59,960 nucleotides of DNA from Nostoc sp. S13 (GTDB taxonomy: Bacteria; Cyanobacteriota; Cyanobacteriia; Cyanobacteriales; Nostocaceae). Position numbers and translations under genes: made by a program. The number at the start of each line of letters is the position of its first letter. Within the stretch, counting starts at the first letter, position 1. Below, piece by piece: positions 26,535-35,937 of the stretch. The stretch spans positions 1 to 59,960 of the forward strand of contig NZ_JAQYWQ010000028.1 in the NCBI RefSeq assembly GCF_029379315.1, in the 5' to 3' direction. The notes under the pieces were generated by a model. It did not search any database. It worked only from the letters and a program-made list of their open reading frames with translations, and was not told the origin of the DNA.

Positions 26535-27512
26535 TTACTCGAGGAATGGACTCACAAGAAGTCCTCCGCGGAAATGGTTCGTATTTAATCCCCGGTCGAG
26601 CCTGAGTAAGGAGCTTTTTCCCAGATGGCGATCAAAGATATCGCCGTAGTTACCTACAGATGTAAGAACGCGGTGCTGCCACTCCTTGTCGAGACCAAAA
26701 TCTGGTGCGGAGATTGGCATCGCCCCAGCACCGCCTGCATACCAGCGTGTTTCCGGTCTCTCTGCATTGATCAATGTATCCACTGTCCAGGCGACGATGG
26801 CAGACCACTGGCCGTCCTGGGTTCCGGTCGCAGCTATTATCGGAAAGGTTGTCAGTGGCTCCGGCAGGATGCGGCTCGATAATTGGTTCACTCCAGGGTC
26901 GAGGCGGATATTTGCAAGGGTCGTGATCTCACCGACGATGGCGTGGCAATTTTGCACATTATATGTGTCGATCATTTCTCCGTCCTCAGAAAACGGCCGA
27001 CGAAACCAGTTCTTGTGAAGGGCACCAAAGTAAGCTGTAAGGCTCCGCTCGACCGGACTGCCAATCATGAAGCAAATACTTTCTCCCGCCAGATCGTTGA
27101 CATGGTGTGCAGTCGAAGTGGATGCCACCATCACCGCATTAGATTCTATGAAAACAGTAGGGCCAGGCACCAGCTTACCCGCCAACTTCTGCTCGTCAAT
27201 CTCCGCTCCTGTGAGGAAGTATACGTCGTCCTGCTGGTTACGCACGGAGTCGAAGTCCTTCGGTGTCTCATACTCATGATATTCGATGCGGTCAGAAGAT
27301 CCCAGCACGGCAGCGGCGATCGCACGGCAAATATCGACGTTGAGACCACTCCAGCCACCTGGTTCGGCTTTAGTTGCCAGACCCGTCCGCTCGACGCTGC
27401 CACAGCGAACCACGTTGCGTTCCTTCACGCGTTTGATAACTGAACCCGCCTGAGCATCGGAAATCGAGCAGCAGATACCAAGCAGAGTTAAGAAGACTAA
27501 CACAAAACGCAT
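26535..27512 (-). CDS. family 3 periplasmic solute-binding protein (amino-acid type)
   Basis: 325 residues. The signal peptide MRFVLVFLTLLGICCSISDA ends near AQA; the first domain starts VIKRVKERNVVRCGSVERTG and contains GLNVDICRAIAAAVLG, and the second ends near PDFGLDKEWQHRVL. The layout is that of AapJ-like general amino-acid binding proteins. No permease or ATPase is near. The coding sequence is visibly richer in G and C than its neighbours, like the next gene, and it looks more proteobacterial than cyanobacterial, which suggests transfer. It could be a sensor or enzyme-associated binding protein instead of a transporter part. Confidence 0.8.
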   Translation of the reverse strand: MRFVLVFLTLLGICCSISDAQAGSVIKRVKERNVVRCGSVERTGLATKAEPGGWSGLNVDICRAIAAAVLGSSDRIEYHEYETPKDFDSVRNQQDDVYFLTGAEIDEQKLAGKLVPGPTVFIESNAVMVASTSTAHHVNDLAGESICFMIGSPVERSLTAYFGALHKNWFRRPFSEDGEMIDTYNVQNCHAIVGEITTLANIRLDPGVNQLSSRILPEPLTTFPIIAATGTQDGQWSAIVAWTVDTLINAERPETRWYAGGAGAMPISAPDFGLDKEWQHRVLTSVGNYGDIFDRHLGKSSLLRLDRGLNTNHFRGGLLVSPFLE

Positions 27513-27652
27513 GAATTATCCTCAAGGAATGTCGAAAAAGGGGGATATGAAGAGTGTTGAGTTGGGAATTCACTTCTTTACTCAACACTGAGTGCGATCA
27601 AAAGATGTCTTGGATTGAGCGATGGATAGGGTTTACCCATCCATCTATGTCT

Positions 27653-29725
27653 TTAAGGGTTAGCCGCAGGATAAGTGCTTGGTAATGGGTTGAAGTCCTT
27701 GGGGATTTTGTTGACTATTCCCTGGCGCTTGTCTTCCGGCGTGATCCCGATCGCCCGGCAGCCTTCACCGCCGTAGTGCGGTAGTGTGTTCACAATACTG
27801 TCTGGAATCTTCGCAAAGGAGGCTGGCAGTGGTGGTGAGACACCAAGCAGGCGCTTCGGATCGAAGCCCGAAAGCAGGCTATCGGTGATCGGCGAATTGA
27901 TGTCCCGTGGGCCAAGGTACTTCTGCTCGAATCCTGGCGGTCCAAATTTGTTGAACTCCGGGGAATTACCAGCAGCGAGTGCCTGTGCCTCATCGGGCAG
28001 GCTGGCAAGCGCAGGCAAACCGAAGATTGTGTTAATCGTCTCGATCACAGCGTTGTGATCGCCCTCGACGTGGGAGACGGCATGCGTCCGGGCGTAGGGT
28101 GAAATCAGGAGCAGCGGCACACGGACACCACGAGAGAGCGGTAGCCCGTCAGGGCCATAGGACAAAATACGCGGTGGCACATGGTCGTAGAAGCCATCCG
28201 ACTCGTCGTAGGTAATGATGATAGCACTCTGCTGCCAAAGCTTCGGATTTGAGGCGATCGCATTGATCACCCTGGCCGCCATTGCCTCACTCAGCTGGCG
28301 ATCGGTGTAGCCTGGATGGTCGTCATCGCCTGACTTCGCTGCATTAATCGCGGCGATCTCATCCGCAGGCGTGTTGGGGTTCGTGATCGGTGGCTTCAGA
28401 CCCTGCTGATTCGTGTAGCCGCCACGAATGTAGAACACGCCGCCTTTGGGCAGGGTATTTTTGGCTATGTCGCTAAAGAAGTCGTTCAGCCCACGGAGAT
28501 TTTTACTCACCTCCGGCGTGTTGGCAATATAGCCGAAATACTGTGCGCCGTTATGATGGGTAACATAGGCATTGTGCGAAGCGACCCCCTTGGCATCGGT
28601 AGGTTCGAGATCGTAGCCTTCTTGATACCAGCGCCAATTGACAGGCTCAGTCCTCAGTTTCTGGATATAGGGAATATCTTGCTGGATGTCAGCTAGATCA
28701 AATAAAGGATTCCTGTTGCTAGCCAAGAGCGACCGAATATCGCGCCCTTGGAAGGTGAGCGGCAGACTGGCGAAGGTCAAGTTCGAGGAGATGTTGCCAT
28801 CGGCGTAGCTCTCTTTCGTGCCAGCAGGTTGCTTATTTACTGTTGTTGTGTCGAACTGGGAGCCATAGAAGGGCTGTGGGTCGTTGACCAGAGGCACTCC
28901 CTGAGTCGTGCCAGTGTGGCTGCCCACGGTGTAGGATTTGCCACTCGAACCGTGCTTGACCCACTGCGTTTCACCCGATTGCCCGGCGATCATCGCTACT
29001 GCATTCGGGGTTGAGGGTGTGTCCTCGGTGGCAAAGATGTTGTCGAAGACCGTGAAGCGACTAGCCCACTTCCAGAAAAACGGAATGGTGTCGCAGTCAA
29101 TGTGCGACATTACAAGGCGTGCGAACTGCTTGCCCTCAGCAATATTAGCTGCTCCACCCTTCGATGCGAAGCGCGTGTACTCATCGTAGGCGAACTGATC
29201 CATCTTTGGCTTGCCGTCCACAACGTGAAGCTTAGTTGCGAGTCCGATGTGCGAATGGTCAACGCTGTCAACGGCGCTGGCGTTCTGCTCAGACCCGATC
29301 CGGAATGGCTGAACTGTGACGGTCTGGCCGTTGACATCCGTGTAGCTTTGGGTGAAACCAGGCGTTTTCCGTGGGTCACGAGGCTTTTGCCCATCTGAGT
29401 AGAGTCCGTTAACACCGGGCAACGTGCCATACTCGTTGTCGAAGGAGTGGTTCTCGTTAAAGATGATAAAGACGTACTTGATCCGCTCATGAAGCAGCTT
29501 CGTGAGCAACTTTGGCGGCAGCTTGGGTTCCTTACCCGGATCGTTTAAGTATCGTGCCACATCTGGCGTTACATCTGGCTGAGTCGTGACGGTTGAATGT
29601 GTTGGTAATGCTTTGTGTAGAGAAGACTCCTCTGCGATCGCCGAGTTGAGAAACATCACCGGAACGATAGAGGACGGTAGTAGCAAGAATGTTAGAGCAA
29701 AATATAACTTCGTAAATCGTTTCAA
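27653..29725 (-). CDS. secreted phosphoesterase (phospholipase C / acid phosphatase family)
   Basis: 690 residues. A signal peptide (about 1-30, MKRFTKLYFALTFLLLPSSI...) ends near AIAEE. Phosphoesterase-family signatures: FIIFNENHSFDNEYGTLPGV (metal and nucleophile region), ITYDESDGFYDHVPP and GVRVPLLLISPYAR...HVEGDHNAVIETI. The substrate could be phospholipids or phosphate monoesters, giving a role in phosphate supply. GC-rich like the neighbouring binding-protein gene and same direction (140 bp apart), so the pair may have been acquired together. HIP1 octamers at 29633 and elsewhere suggest some time in this genome. Confidence 0.88.
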   Translation of the reverse strand: MKRFTKLYFALTFLLLPSSIVPVMFLNSAIAEESSLHKALPTHSTVTTQPDVTPDVARYLNDPGKEPKLPPKLLTKLLHERIKYVFIIFNENHSFDNEYGTLPGVNGLYSDGQKPRDPRKTPGFTQSYTDVNGQTVTVQPFRIGSEQNASAVDSVDHSHIGLATKLHVVDGKPKMDQFAYDEYTRFASKGGAANIAEGKQFARLVMSHIDCDTIPFFWKWASRFTVFDNIFATEDTPSTPNAVAMIAGQSGETQWVKHGSSGKSYTVGSHTGTTQGVPLVNDPQPFYGSQFDTTTVNKQPAGTKESYADGNISSNLTFASLPLTFQGRDIRSLLASNRNPLFDLADIQQDIPYIQKLRTEPVNWRWYQEGYDLEPTDAKGVASHNAYVTHHNGAQYFGYIANTPEVSKNLRGLNDFFSDIAKNTLPKGGVFYIRGGYTNQQGLKPPITNPNTPADEIAAINAAKSGDDDHPGYTDRQLSEAMAARVINAIASNPKLWQQSAIIITYDESDGFYDHVPPRILSYGPDGLPLSRGVRVPLLLISPYARTHAVSHVEGDHNAVIETINTIFGLPALASLPDEAQALAAGNSPEFNKFGPPGFEQKYLGPRDINSPITDSLLSGFDPKRLLGVSPPLPASFAKIPDSIVNTLPHYGGEGCRAIGITPEDKRQGIVNKIPKDFNPLPSTYPAANP

Positions 29726-29900
29726 AGCACATCTCCTTAGTAATTTCTATCCAGGTAACATCGCTATGGGTAATTCGTAATTTATCTACCGCAAGTGTTT
29801 GATTGATTTAAAATAGGTATTTTGGTTACGCCATACTTTATTGGTTCTTAAATTCCGAAAAACTTAACACCGTTGATCAGAAGCACAATTATGCCGCTAT

Positions 29901-30557
29901 TTAACCTTTTTGCCTTCTTCTCAGCCATAAACCTGTAATAGCAACAACTGCTGTTCCAGCAAAAGTCCGAGGTTCAGGAACAGACTCACTTTTAGCAAAA
30001 GTAACGGCAGTAATGCCCGAACTTTGGACACTTCCAAGGTCGCTGTTGTCCAAAAACTTTCCATCATTGGTACTACCTGTACCTGTAAAATTGCTGTCAA
30101 AATACAGTTCCAAACTGTACAAATCATTGTTTTCCTCTGTCAATAAGCCGGCATCTGAAAAAGCAAGTATGTTTTCTTGAATGTAAGCTGTATTGGCAGC
30201 CAAACTGTTGGATAATGTTCGCAAAACAGTATTATCATTGACTAAGTTTATAGTCCAACTTGTCAAATATACAAAAGAACTAGAAGGGAGCAATTGATCC
30301 ACATCCACCGTGTAAGTCCCATTAAAAGAACCATTTGCTAAATTAACAGGTAGCCCTAGTGAACCATCAAGAGCCGCAGGAGCAAAATTTCCTGAAATAT
30401 TAAACGTTTGCAAATTGACAGCCTGGACAGGATCTGTGCCAAGAGCTGCAAGCATCGCGAAACCAAGGGCTGCGGTAGCAGTTGCTTGCGATAACTTTCT
30501 TAAAGGTATTGCACTCAGCATAAATTTGTTGATCTTAATATTTTTGCCCTTGTCCAT
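29901..30557 (-). CDS. PEP-CTERM sorting-domain protein
   Basis: 218 residues. The signal peptide ends near DPVQA (about residue 47); the start may be the Met at residue 13. The C-terminus shows VPEPRTFAGTAVV, a hydrophobic stretch and RRRQKG, the exosortase-type sorting signal. The mature part is beta-rich and unrecognised. A second such protein is at 9567-10109; no exosortase gene is visible in the window. Confidence 0.88.
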   Translation of the reverse strand: MDKGKNIKINKFMLSAIPLRKLSQATATAALGFAMLAALGTDPVQAVNLQTFNISGNFAPAALDGSLGLPVNLANGSFNGTYTVDVDQLLPSSSFVYLTSWTINLVNDNTVLRTLSNSLAANTAYIQENILAFSDAGLLTEENNDLYSLELYFDSNFTGTGSTNDGKFLDNSDLGSVQSSGITAVTFAKSESVPEPRTFAGTAVVAITGLWLRRRQKG

Positions 30558-30862
30558 TAGCCCTCTCGGTTCGGCAGTTACTGACTTGAGAAAACCTCAA
30601 GACTGTACTTACCTCACCAGTTGCAAAAAATTTCCACTTTTGTATTTTGTTCCCTGAAAATTAATGACAAGTTAAGAAAAAGCAAAATTTATCTAGATTT
30701 GCTCTATGCCAATACTCATAAATTGGCGAAGGTACGATCACTTTGAAGGATTTTATGATGTTATTCTGACCATAGACTAGATTATTTGCCGTTCTAGACT
30801 GAGGGCAGTAATGTCTGAATTATTAGCTTGAAAAGGTATGTCAGTCCCGTAATTATCGTTAA
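30558..30862. other. intergenic region upstream of the ABC pair
   Basis: About 305 bp, AT-rich. It should contain the promoters of the divergent PEP-CTERM and permease genes. No known operator or riboswitch was recognised. Confidence 0.4.
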
Positions 30863-32596
30863 ATGCTGAAGCAAACTTTTCCTTCCCCTGAAGCACTCCG
30901 ACGGTTCCCTTTTGGCCTAGCTGATATTGCCCTCATTCTTGGCACATTAGTATTACTGGCGCTAATTGCGCGTGTCGGTGCTGGAACTTTGGTGAGCTTT
31001 GTACCCCCAGATGTAGTACCAGGTATCAGCCTCGACCCGCGTAATCTACCGTATTATGCTGGGCGCTCAACCCTGCGAATGTTTATTGCTCTGTTTTACT
31101 CAACCCTGTTCACCTTAATTTATGGCTACATTGCTGCCAAAAGCCCTCGTGCTGAACGAGTTCTGATCCCACTACTCGATATCTTGCAGTCGGTTCCAGT
31201 ACTAGGCTTTTTGTCCATCACAGTTACAGGTTTTATTGCCCTGTTTCCCGGAAGCCTATTAGGACTAGAGGCAGCATCGATTTTTGCGATTTTCACCAGC
31301 CAGGTCTGGAATATGACCTTTTCGTTCTACCACTCACTGAAAACACTGCCACCGGAACTGGATGAGGCGGTGAAACTCTATCGGTTGTCGGCATGGCAAC
31401 GCTTTACCAAGCTGGAATTACCTACGGCGATGATTGGGCTGCTTTGGAATGCAATGATGAGTTTTGGGGGTGGCTGGTTTTTTGTCGCTGCCAGTGAAGC
31501 GATCAGCGTACTGAAGCAGGAATACACACTACCGGGAATTGGCTCCTACGTAGCAGCCGCAGTTGTCGCGGAGAATTTACCTGCTCTGGGTTGGGCGCTA
31601 TTGACGATCGCTGTGGTGATTGTGCTAGTAAATCAACTATTCTGGCGACCGCTAATCGCCTGGGCGGATAAGTTCCGCTTAGAACAAAGTGCAGCAGCCC
31701 AAGCGCCTGAATCCTGGGTCTACGATCTGCTAAAAGCAGCCCGAATTCCTCGTCTGCTGGGGCGAGCGCTAGCTCCCTTGGCTGAAGCCATCAACCGCAT
31801 TTTATCATTGCTCACGCCACCGCCAACTCCCCGTGCTGTGGAGACTAGTCGGCAGCAAGTGAGCGATCGCTTTTACAACTTGATGCTGCTGGCTCTGATT
31901 GGTGGGCTGTTGGTTGTCGGCTTGCACTTCATTTTAACAACGGTGGGACTAGCTGAAGTCGTCAAGACCTTTGGGCTGGGATTACTCACTCTGTTACGTG
32001 TACTAGTGTTGCTGGTATTTGCAACTCTCGTTTGGACACCTGTGGGAGTGGCAATTGGGTTTAATCCCCGACTGGCAACTTTGTTGCAGCCCGTGGTGCA
32101 ATTCCTAGCCTCGTTTCCAGCAAACTTTATCTTTCCCTTCGCTACACTATTCTTCATCCGTTCCCATATCAGCATTGATTGGGGTAGCATTCTGTTGATG
32201 TCACTGGGCGCCCAATGGTACATCCTCTTCAACTCCATTGCTGGAGCGATGAGCATCCCAACGGATCTACGCGAGATGGCAACCAGCCTCGGTTTGCGTG
32301 GTTGGCGGCTATGGCGCAAGTTAATCATTCCCGGCATCTTCTCCGCCTGGGTAACAGGTGGCGTCACTGCCACCGGTGGAGCATGGAACGCCAGCATTGT
32401 CTCAGAGGTTGTCACTTGGGGGCAAACCACCTTGACTGCTAGCGGGTTGGGAGCATATATTGCTCATGCAACAGGAGTCGGTGACTGGCCTCGTATTACA
32501 CTGGGGATTGGGATGATGAGCCTATTTGTTGTTGGGCTGAACAGAGTATTTTGGCGACGACTCTATGAACTAGCAGAAACCAAGTACCATCTTTAA
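30863..32596 (+). CDS. fused double ABC permease, NitT/TauT type
   Basis: 577 residues holding two copies of the binding-protein-dependent transport domain (about 75-265 and 370-560), each with an EAA-like loop: LPPELDEAVKLYRLSAWQRF and IPTDLREMATSLGLRGWRLW. About 12 membrane helices. Such double-length permeases occur with nitrate, taurine, sulfonate or unknown anion transport systems. The ATPase follows after 25 bp, so it is an operon. No periplasmic binding protein is encoded nearby. Confidence 0.9.
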   Translation: MLKQTFPSPEALRRFPFGLADIALILGTLVLLALIARVGAGTLVSFVPPDVVPGISLDPRNLPYYAGRSTLRMFIALFYSTLFTLIYGYIAAKSPRAERVLIPLLDILQSVPVLGFLSITVTGFIALFPGSLLGLEAASIFAIFTSQVWNMTFSFYHSLKTLPPELDEAVKLYRLSAWQRFTKLELPTAMIGLLWNAMMSFGGGWFFVAASEAISVLKQEYTLPGIGSYVAAAVVAENLPALGWALLTIAVVIVLVNQLFWRPLIAWADKFRLEQSAAAQAPESWVYDLLKAARIPRLLGRALAPLAEAINRILSLLTPPPTPRAVETSRQQVSDRFYNLMLLALIGGLLVVGLHFILTTVGLAEVVKTFGLGLLTLLRVLVLLVFATLVWTPVGVAIGFNPRLATLLQPVVQFLASFPANFIFPFATLFFIRSHISIDWGSILLMSLGAQWYILFNSIAGAMSIPTDLREMATSLGLRGWRLWRKLIIPGIFSAWVTGGVTATGGAWNASIVSEVVTWGQTTLTASGLGAYIAHATGVGDWPRITLGIGMMSLFVVGLNRVFWRRLYELAETKYHL

Positions 32597-32621
32597 ATGA
32601 TCGCTCACTAAAGGCGCAAGC

Positions 32622-34007
32622 ATGACATCTACGCAAGTTACTAATAATGTACTAATCGCTGTTGAACAGGTCAATAAGAGTTTTCCCCGGCCAGAGGGCA
32701 AAGGCGAGTTTAACGTTCTGGGCAACATCAACCTGACGGTAGCTGCGGGTGAAGTACTAGCGTTGCTGGGGCGCAGTGGCAGTGGCAAAAGTACCTTATT
32801 GCGGATTATGGCAGGCTTGATTCCCCCAAGTGAAGGAAAGGTGATCAGCAATGGTAAACGCCTGCAAGGTGCTAACCCAGGTGTAGCAATGGTATTTCAA
32901 AGCTTTGCACTACTGCCCTGGCTGACAGTACAAGAAAACGTCGAGTTAGGGCTAGACGCGCAGGGTGTTGGTCGAGATCAGCGACGACAACGAGCGCTTA
33001 AAGCCATTGACTTAGTGGGCTTAGATGGTTTTGAGAGTGCCTATCCTAAAGAGTTATCTGGGGGGATGAGGCAGCGAGTTGGCTTTGCCAGGGCATTTGT
33101 GCTAGAGCCGCAAGTACTATTTATGGATGAGCCATTCAGCGCCTTAGATGTGTTGACGGCTGAGAATCTGCGGGGTGAAATTGATGATTTATGGAATGCC
33201 GGCACCTTTCCGTCCAAAAGCATTTTGATTGTTACCCACAATATTGAAGAAGCGCTGTTTCTGGCAGATCGGGTAATTATCTTGGGATCAAATCCGGGGC
33301 ATATTCGCGGTGAGGTTGTGATTGATATGCCACGACCTCATGACCGCACCAGTATCCGCTTCAAATCGCTGATAGACTATATCTACACGGTGATGACTAA
33401 CCCAGGAGTGGAAGTGACTGGGGCAGTTGCAGTACCTACATCAGCTGTAGAAGTATCGCGCTCGTCTGGCGCAATCCAACAATCGCCCTATGCAAAACCC
33501 CTGCCCCACGTCAGAATCGGTGGTATTAGCGGTCTACTGGAGCTAATTGTGGATCAACCAGAGGGCAAGGATGATATTCCTCGCCTAGCAGAACGAATCC
33601 AACTATCGGTAGATGATTTGCTACCGATGCTTGATGCAACCGTGATGCTGGGGTTTGCTGAAGTTGCACAGGGAGATGTCAAGCTGACCGATATAGGCCA
33701 AGATTTTGCTACCACAACCATTCTCCGTAGTAAAGACTTGTTCCGGCAGCAGGTGCTGGAAAATGTGCCAGTCGTAGTTAGCATGGTGCAGACATTGCGG
33801 GAAAAACGGAATCGGTCAATGCGTGCGGATTTCTTTATCGATTTACTTGAGGAATACTATCCTCATGAAGAAGCCGAGCGGCAATTTGCCACGTCCGTAG
33901 ATTGGGGGCGTTATGCCGAACTGTTTGAGTATGATGCTAGTGAAGATAGACTGTATCTGCCGGAGCCAGTAGCAGCCCAAACTCATGAATCTGAATCGAT
34001 GGAGTAA
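32622..34007 (+). CDS. NitT/TauT-type ABC ATPase with C-terminal AAA-associated domain
   Basis: 461 residues. ATPase domain 1-270: Walker A LLGRSGSGKST, signature LSGGMRQRVGFARA, Walker B VLFMDEPFSALD, switch His in IVTHNIEEA. After a linker, residues about 300-440 form an extra domain (GGISGLLELIVDQPEGKDDI, then FFIDLLEEYYPHEEAERQ) resembling the AAA-associated C-terminal domain found on a subset of these ATPases. The extra domain probably regulates transport. It works with the double permease just upstream. Confidence 0.92.
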   Translation: MTSTQVTNNVLIAVEQVNKSFPRPEGKGEFNVLGNINLTVAAGEVLALLGRSGSGKSTLLRIMAGLIPPSEGKVISNGKRLQGANPGVAMVFQSFALLPWLTVQENVELGLDAQGVGRDQRRQRALKAIDLVGLDGFESAYPKELSGGMRQRVGFARAFVLEPQVLFMDEPFSALDVLTAENLRGEIDDLWNAGTFPSKSILIVTHNIEEALFLADRVIILGSNPGHIRGEVVIDMPRPHDRTSIRFKSLIDYIYTVMTNPGVEVTGAVAVPTSAVEVSRSSGAIQQSPYAKPLPHVRIGGISGLLELIVDQPEGKDDIPRLAERIQLSVDDLLPMLDATVMLGFAEVAQGDVKLTDIGQDFATTTILRSKDLFRQQVLENVPVVVSMVQTLREKRNRSMRADFFIDLLEEYYPHEEAERQFATSVDWGRYAELFEYDASEDRLYLPEPVAAQTHESESME

Positions 34008-34250
34008 GGGATGAGGGGGATGACGGGATACTTTCAATTTAGCAACGCCAAATTTTTAAAGTGGAATCCAATCCAATCTATCAATCCACTCTTCTGCCTC
34101 AGTCGCTTCCCAAATCAAATAAATTGTTTCTACCCAAATACTAAGGTTCCCACTGGAACGCAACCAAACTAGTACAACACGGCGTAAATAAACCACCCAT
34201 TTCAAAACAATGAAACGCTTACCCTCTATACCTGTTTTAATTTTTAATTT
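34008..34250. other. intergenic region with a possible gene remnant
   Basis: On the minus strand at about 34068-34172 a short open stretch reads LRSSGNLSIWVETIYLIWEA then TEAEEWIDRLDW, which looks protein-like but has no start and is not a known family. Repeated TTTTTAA lies at 34236-34262. Confidence 0.35.
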
Positions 34251-34615
34251 TTAATTTTTAATTCCGCCTTGCGGTACTAGTCCCCAAATATGTCCTCCCT
34301 CTCTCCAGTGTTTTTCCAGATGTTCGGGCATACTTTTGCGGTTGTCTGTAACCAATATTCGTTGCGATAATTCCAGGTAGCGCAGAAGATCTGGGTCAAG
34401 CGTACCTAATAGACATTTCCGAAAAAGAATGTAGAGACGCGAAATTTCTCGTCTCTACAAGGGTTCTAGATAACTCATATCTAATTTCACCAGATGTCGA
34501 ATGGTGGTGCTTCGGCATCGCCTACGCGCAGAATATCTATTGCTGGATTGAGGCGGAAAACAGCTATCTTCAGCTTAGGCGACAAATTTTCATCAACGAG
34601 AAAACGTACCTTCAC
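34251..34615 (-). pseudogene. DUF5615-type PIN-like toxin, interrupted by a MITE
   Basis: Reading the minus strand, GTG 34615 starts VKVRFLVDENLSPKLKIAVF then LNPAIDILRVGDAEAPPF. After the 87-bp element (34412-34498) the protein resumes LDPDLLRYLELSQRILVTDN, RKSMPEHLEKHWREGGHIWG, ending LVPQGGIKN at 34251. The VDENLS and VTDNRKSM motifs are those of DUF5615 PIN-like toxins (RNase fold). The element adds stops and a frame change. The upstream partner overlaps by 4 bases (GTGA). Confidence 0.8.
34412..34498. mobile_element. 87-bp MITE-like element, copy B
   Basis: Same length and nearly the same sequence as copy A (14756-14842): starts GACATTTCCGAAAA and ends TTTCACCAGATGTC, TA on the left flank. 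It carries the palindrome GTAGAGACGCGAAA...CGTCTCTAC at about 34431-34458. It interrupts a PIN-like toxin gene. Confidence 0.82.
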
Positions 34616-34736
34616 CAAGAGTTTAGTAACTCCTGCTCACGTTGCGCCTTTAATGTTCTAAAACGTTGCATCAAAGGTGAAGAATTAGCTAATGATTCTT
34701 GATAGCGCTGTTCTCGCCACTTTGCTAGCTGACTAT
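34612..34736 (-). pseudogene. antitoxin partner fragment
   Basis: Minus strand, ending TGA over the toxin GTG: SQLAKWREQRYQESLANSSP, LMQRFRTLKAQREQELLNSW. A stop (TAG) lies just before NSQLAKW, so the N-terminal part is lost or shifted to another frame (ATG at about 34774 reads MTGELIRRSLE then stop). It is probably the antitoxin of the PIN-like module. Confidence 0.55.
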
Positions 34737-34879
34737 TCTAGCGATCGCCTGATCAATTCCCCAGTCATTGCAAAACCTAATTACTCCAAAAACTTCCTAT
34801 GTTCTGCTCAAACGATGAGAGATAACGGGGATGGGGAAGAGTTAGAACTTGAAGTATTAGGTTCAAAGACTTATTCATC

Positions 34880-34967
34880 CCAATGCCCAGTGCCCAATTC
34901 CCAATGCCCAATGCCCAATGCTCAATTCCCAATGCCCAATGCCCAATGCCCAATGCCCAATGCTGCC
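34880..34967. repeat. CCCAATG heptamer array
   Basis: About 12 copies of CCCAATG with variants (CTCAATTCCC), the complement of GGGCATT. It lies upstream of the Tab2 gene. A plus-strand ORF (34692-34982) through it is considered spurious. Confidence 0.9.
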
Positions 34968-35027
34968 CTAAGACCCGTATGATCAAAATATCAGGAAAAT
35001 ATAACAGCCAGATTTTTACCGCAAAAC

Positions 35028-35888
35028 ATGGGCAGTATTTGGGAAATCGATTTTTACTCCCGTCCGATTTTGGACGCTAATCAGAAAAAAATTTGGGAAG
35101 TCTTAGTCTGCGAAAGTCCTTTAGATATCAGCACAAAAGCAGATTCTTTGTTTCGCTATGCTGAATATTGTCCCAGTACCCAGGTAAATTCGGGCTGGTT
35201 GCGGACAGCATTGCAGGAGGCTATTAACCAAGCTGGAAAAGCACCAATTAAAATCCGCTTTTTCCGCCGCCAAATGAACAACATGATTACTAAAGCTTGC
35301 CAAGACTTGGGAATTCCCGCCCAGGCAAGCCGCCGCACTTTGGTTCTCAACCAATGGTTAGAACAGCGTATGCAAGAAGTGTATCCTGAAGAACCAGGGT
35401 ATCAAGGAGGAACTAATCCTTCAGTCCGCTTGGAAAAACCTTTGCCGCAACGTTTACCAGATGCTTTGGAAGGACAGCAATGGGTATTTGTTACCTTAGA
35501 TGCTGCGGATTTGGCAGAGATGCCAGAGTGGGAAATTGGGTTTGGTGAAGCTTTTCCCCTAGAGTTGGCGCAAGTTTCACCCGAAGCCCGTATTCCTGGT
35601 ATTTTGATTTTCTCACCGAGAGCGTTGCCCTTGGCAGGCTGGATGTCTGGTTTGGAGTTGGCTTTCTTAAGATTTGATAGCAGCGAAGAGGCGAGATTGC
35701 TTTTAGAAACTGGTGTAACTGAAAGCTGGATTGTGGCAAATATCAAAAAACCTCAAATCTTAGCAGAAGCCAAAGGTTTTGAAGAAGCCAAGCAAAAAGC
35801 GAACGGAGTGCATTTTATCGGTATACAGTCTGATCCCAAAGCAGAATCTTTTGCTGGTTTCTGGCTGTTGCAAGAGGTTAATCTCTAA
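35028..35888 (+). CDS. Tab2/Atab2-family RNA-binding protein
   Basis: 286 residues, full length. Begins [20 protein letters not shown] and contains [34 protein letters not shown] and the C-terminal [20 protein letters not shown], all typical of the family. In algae and plants these proteins bind the 5' region of psaB mRNA and aid translation of photosystem I or II subunits; the cyanobacterial role is presumed similar. Soluble, single gene on the plus strand. Confidence 0.92.
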   Translation: MGSIWEIDFYSRPILDANQKKIWEVLVCESPLDISTKADSLFRYAEYCPSTQVNSGWLRTALQEAINQAGKAPIKIRFFRRQMNNMITKACQDLGIPAQASRRTLVLNQWLEQRMQEVYPEEPGYQGGTNPSVRLEKPLPQRLPDALEGQQWVFVTLDAADLAEMPEWEIGFGEAFPLELAQVSPEARIPGILIFSPRALPLAGWMSGLELAFLRFDSSEEARLLLETGVTESWIVANIKKPQILAEAKGFEEAKQKANGVHFIGIQSDPKAESFAGFWLLQEVNL

Positions 35889-35889
35889 A

Positions 35890-35937
35890 ATGGGGCATTG
35901 GGCATGGGGCATGGGGCATGGGGCATTGGGCATGGGT
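35890..35937. repeat. GGGCATT/GGGGCAT heptamer array
   Basis: About six copies directly after the Tab2 stop codon. Confidence 0.92.

Noticed and set aside
26883..27443. 186-codon plus-strand ORF opposite the solute-binding protein
   Set aside because: A shadow frame favoured by the GC-rich composition; the minus strand has a signal peptide and family motifs.
31873..32430. 185-codon minus-strand ORF opposite the ABC permease
   Set aside because: Shadow of a well-supported membrane protein gene on the other strand; no family resemblance.
34692..34982. Plus-strand ORF ahead of Tab2
   Set aside because: Mostly translated heptamer array and antisense to an antitoxin remnant.
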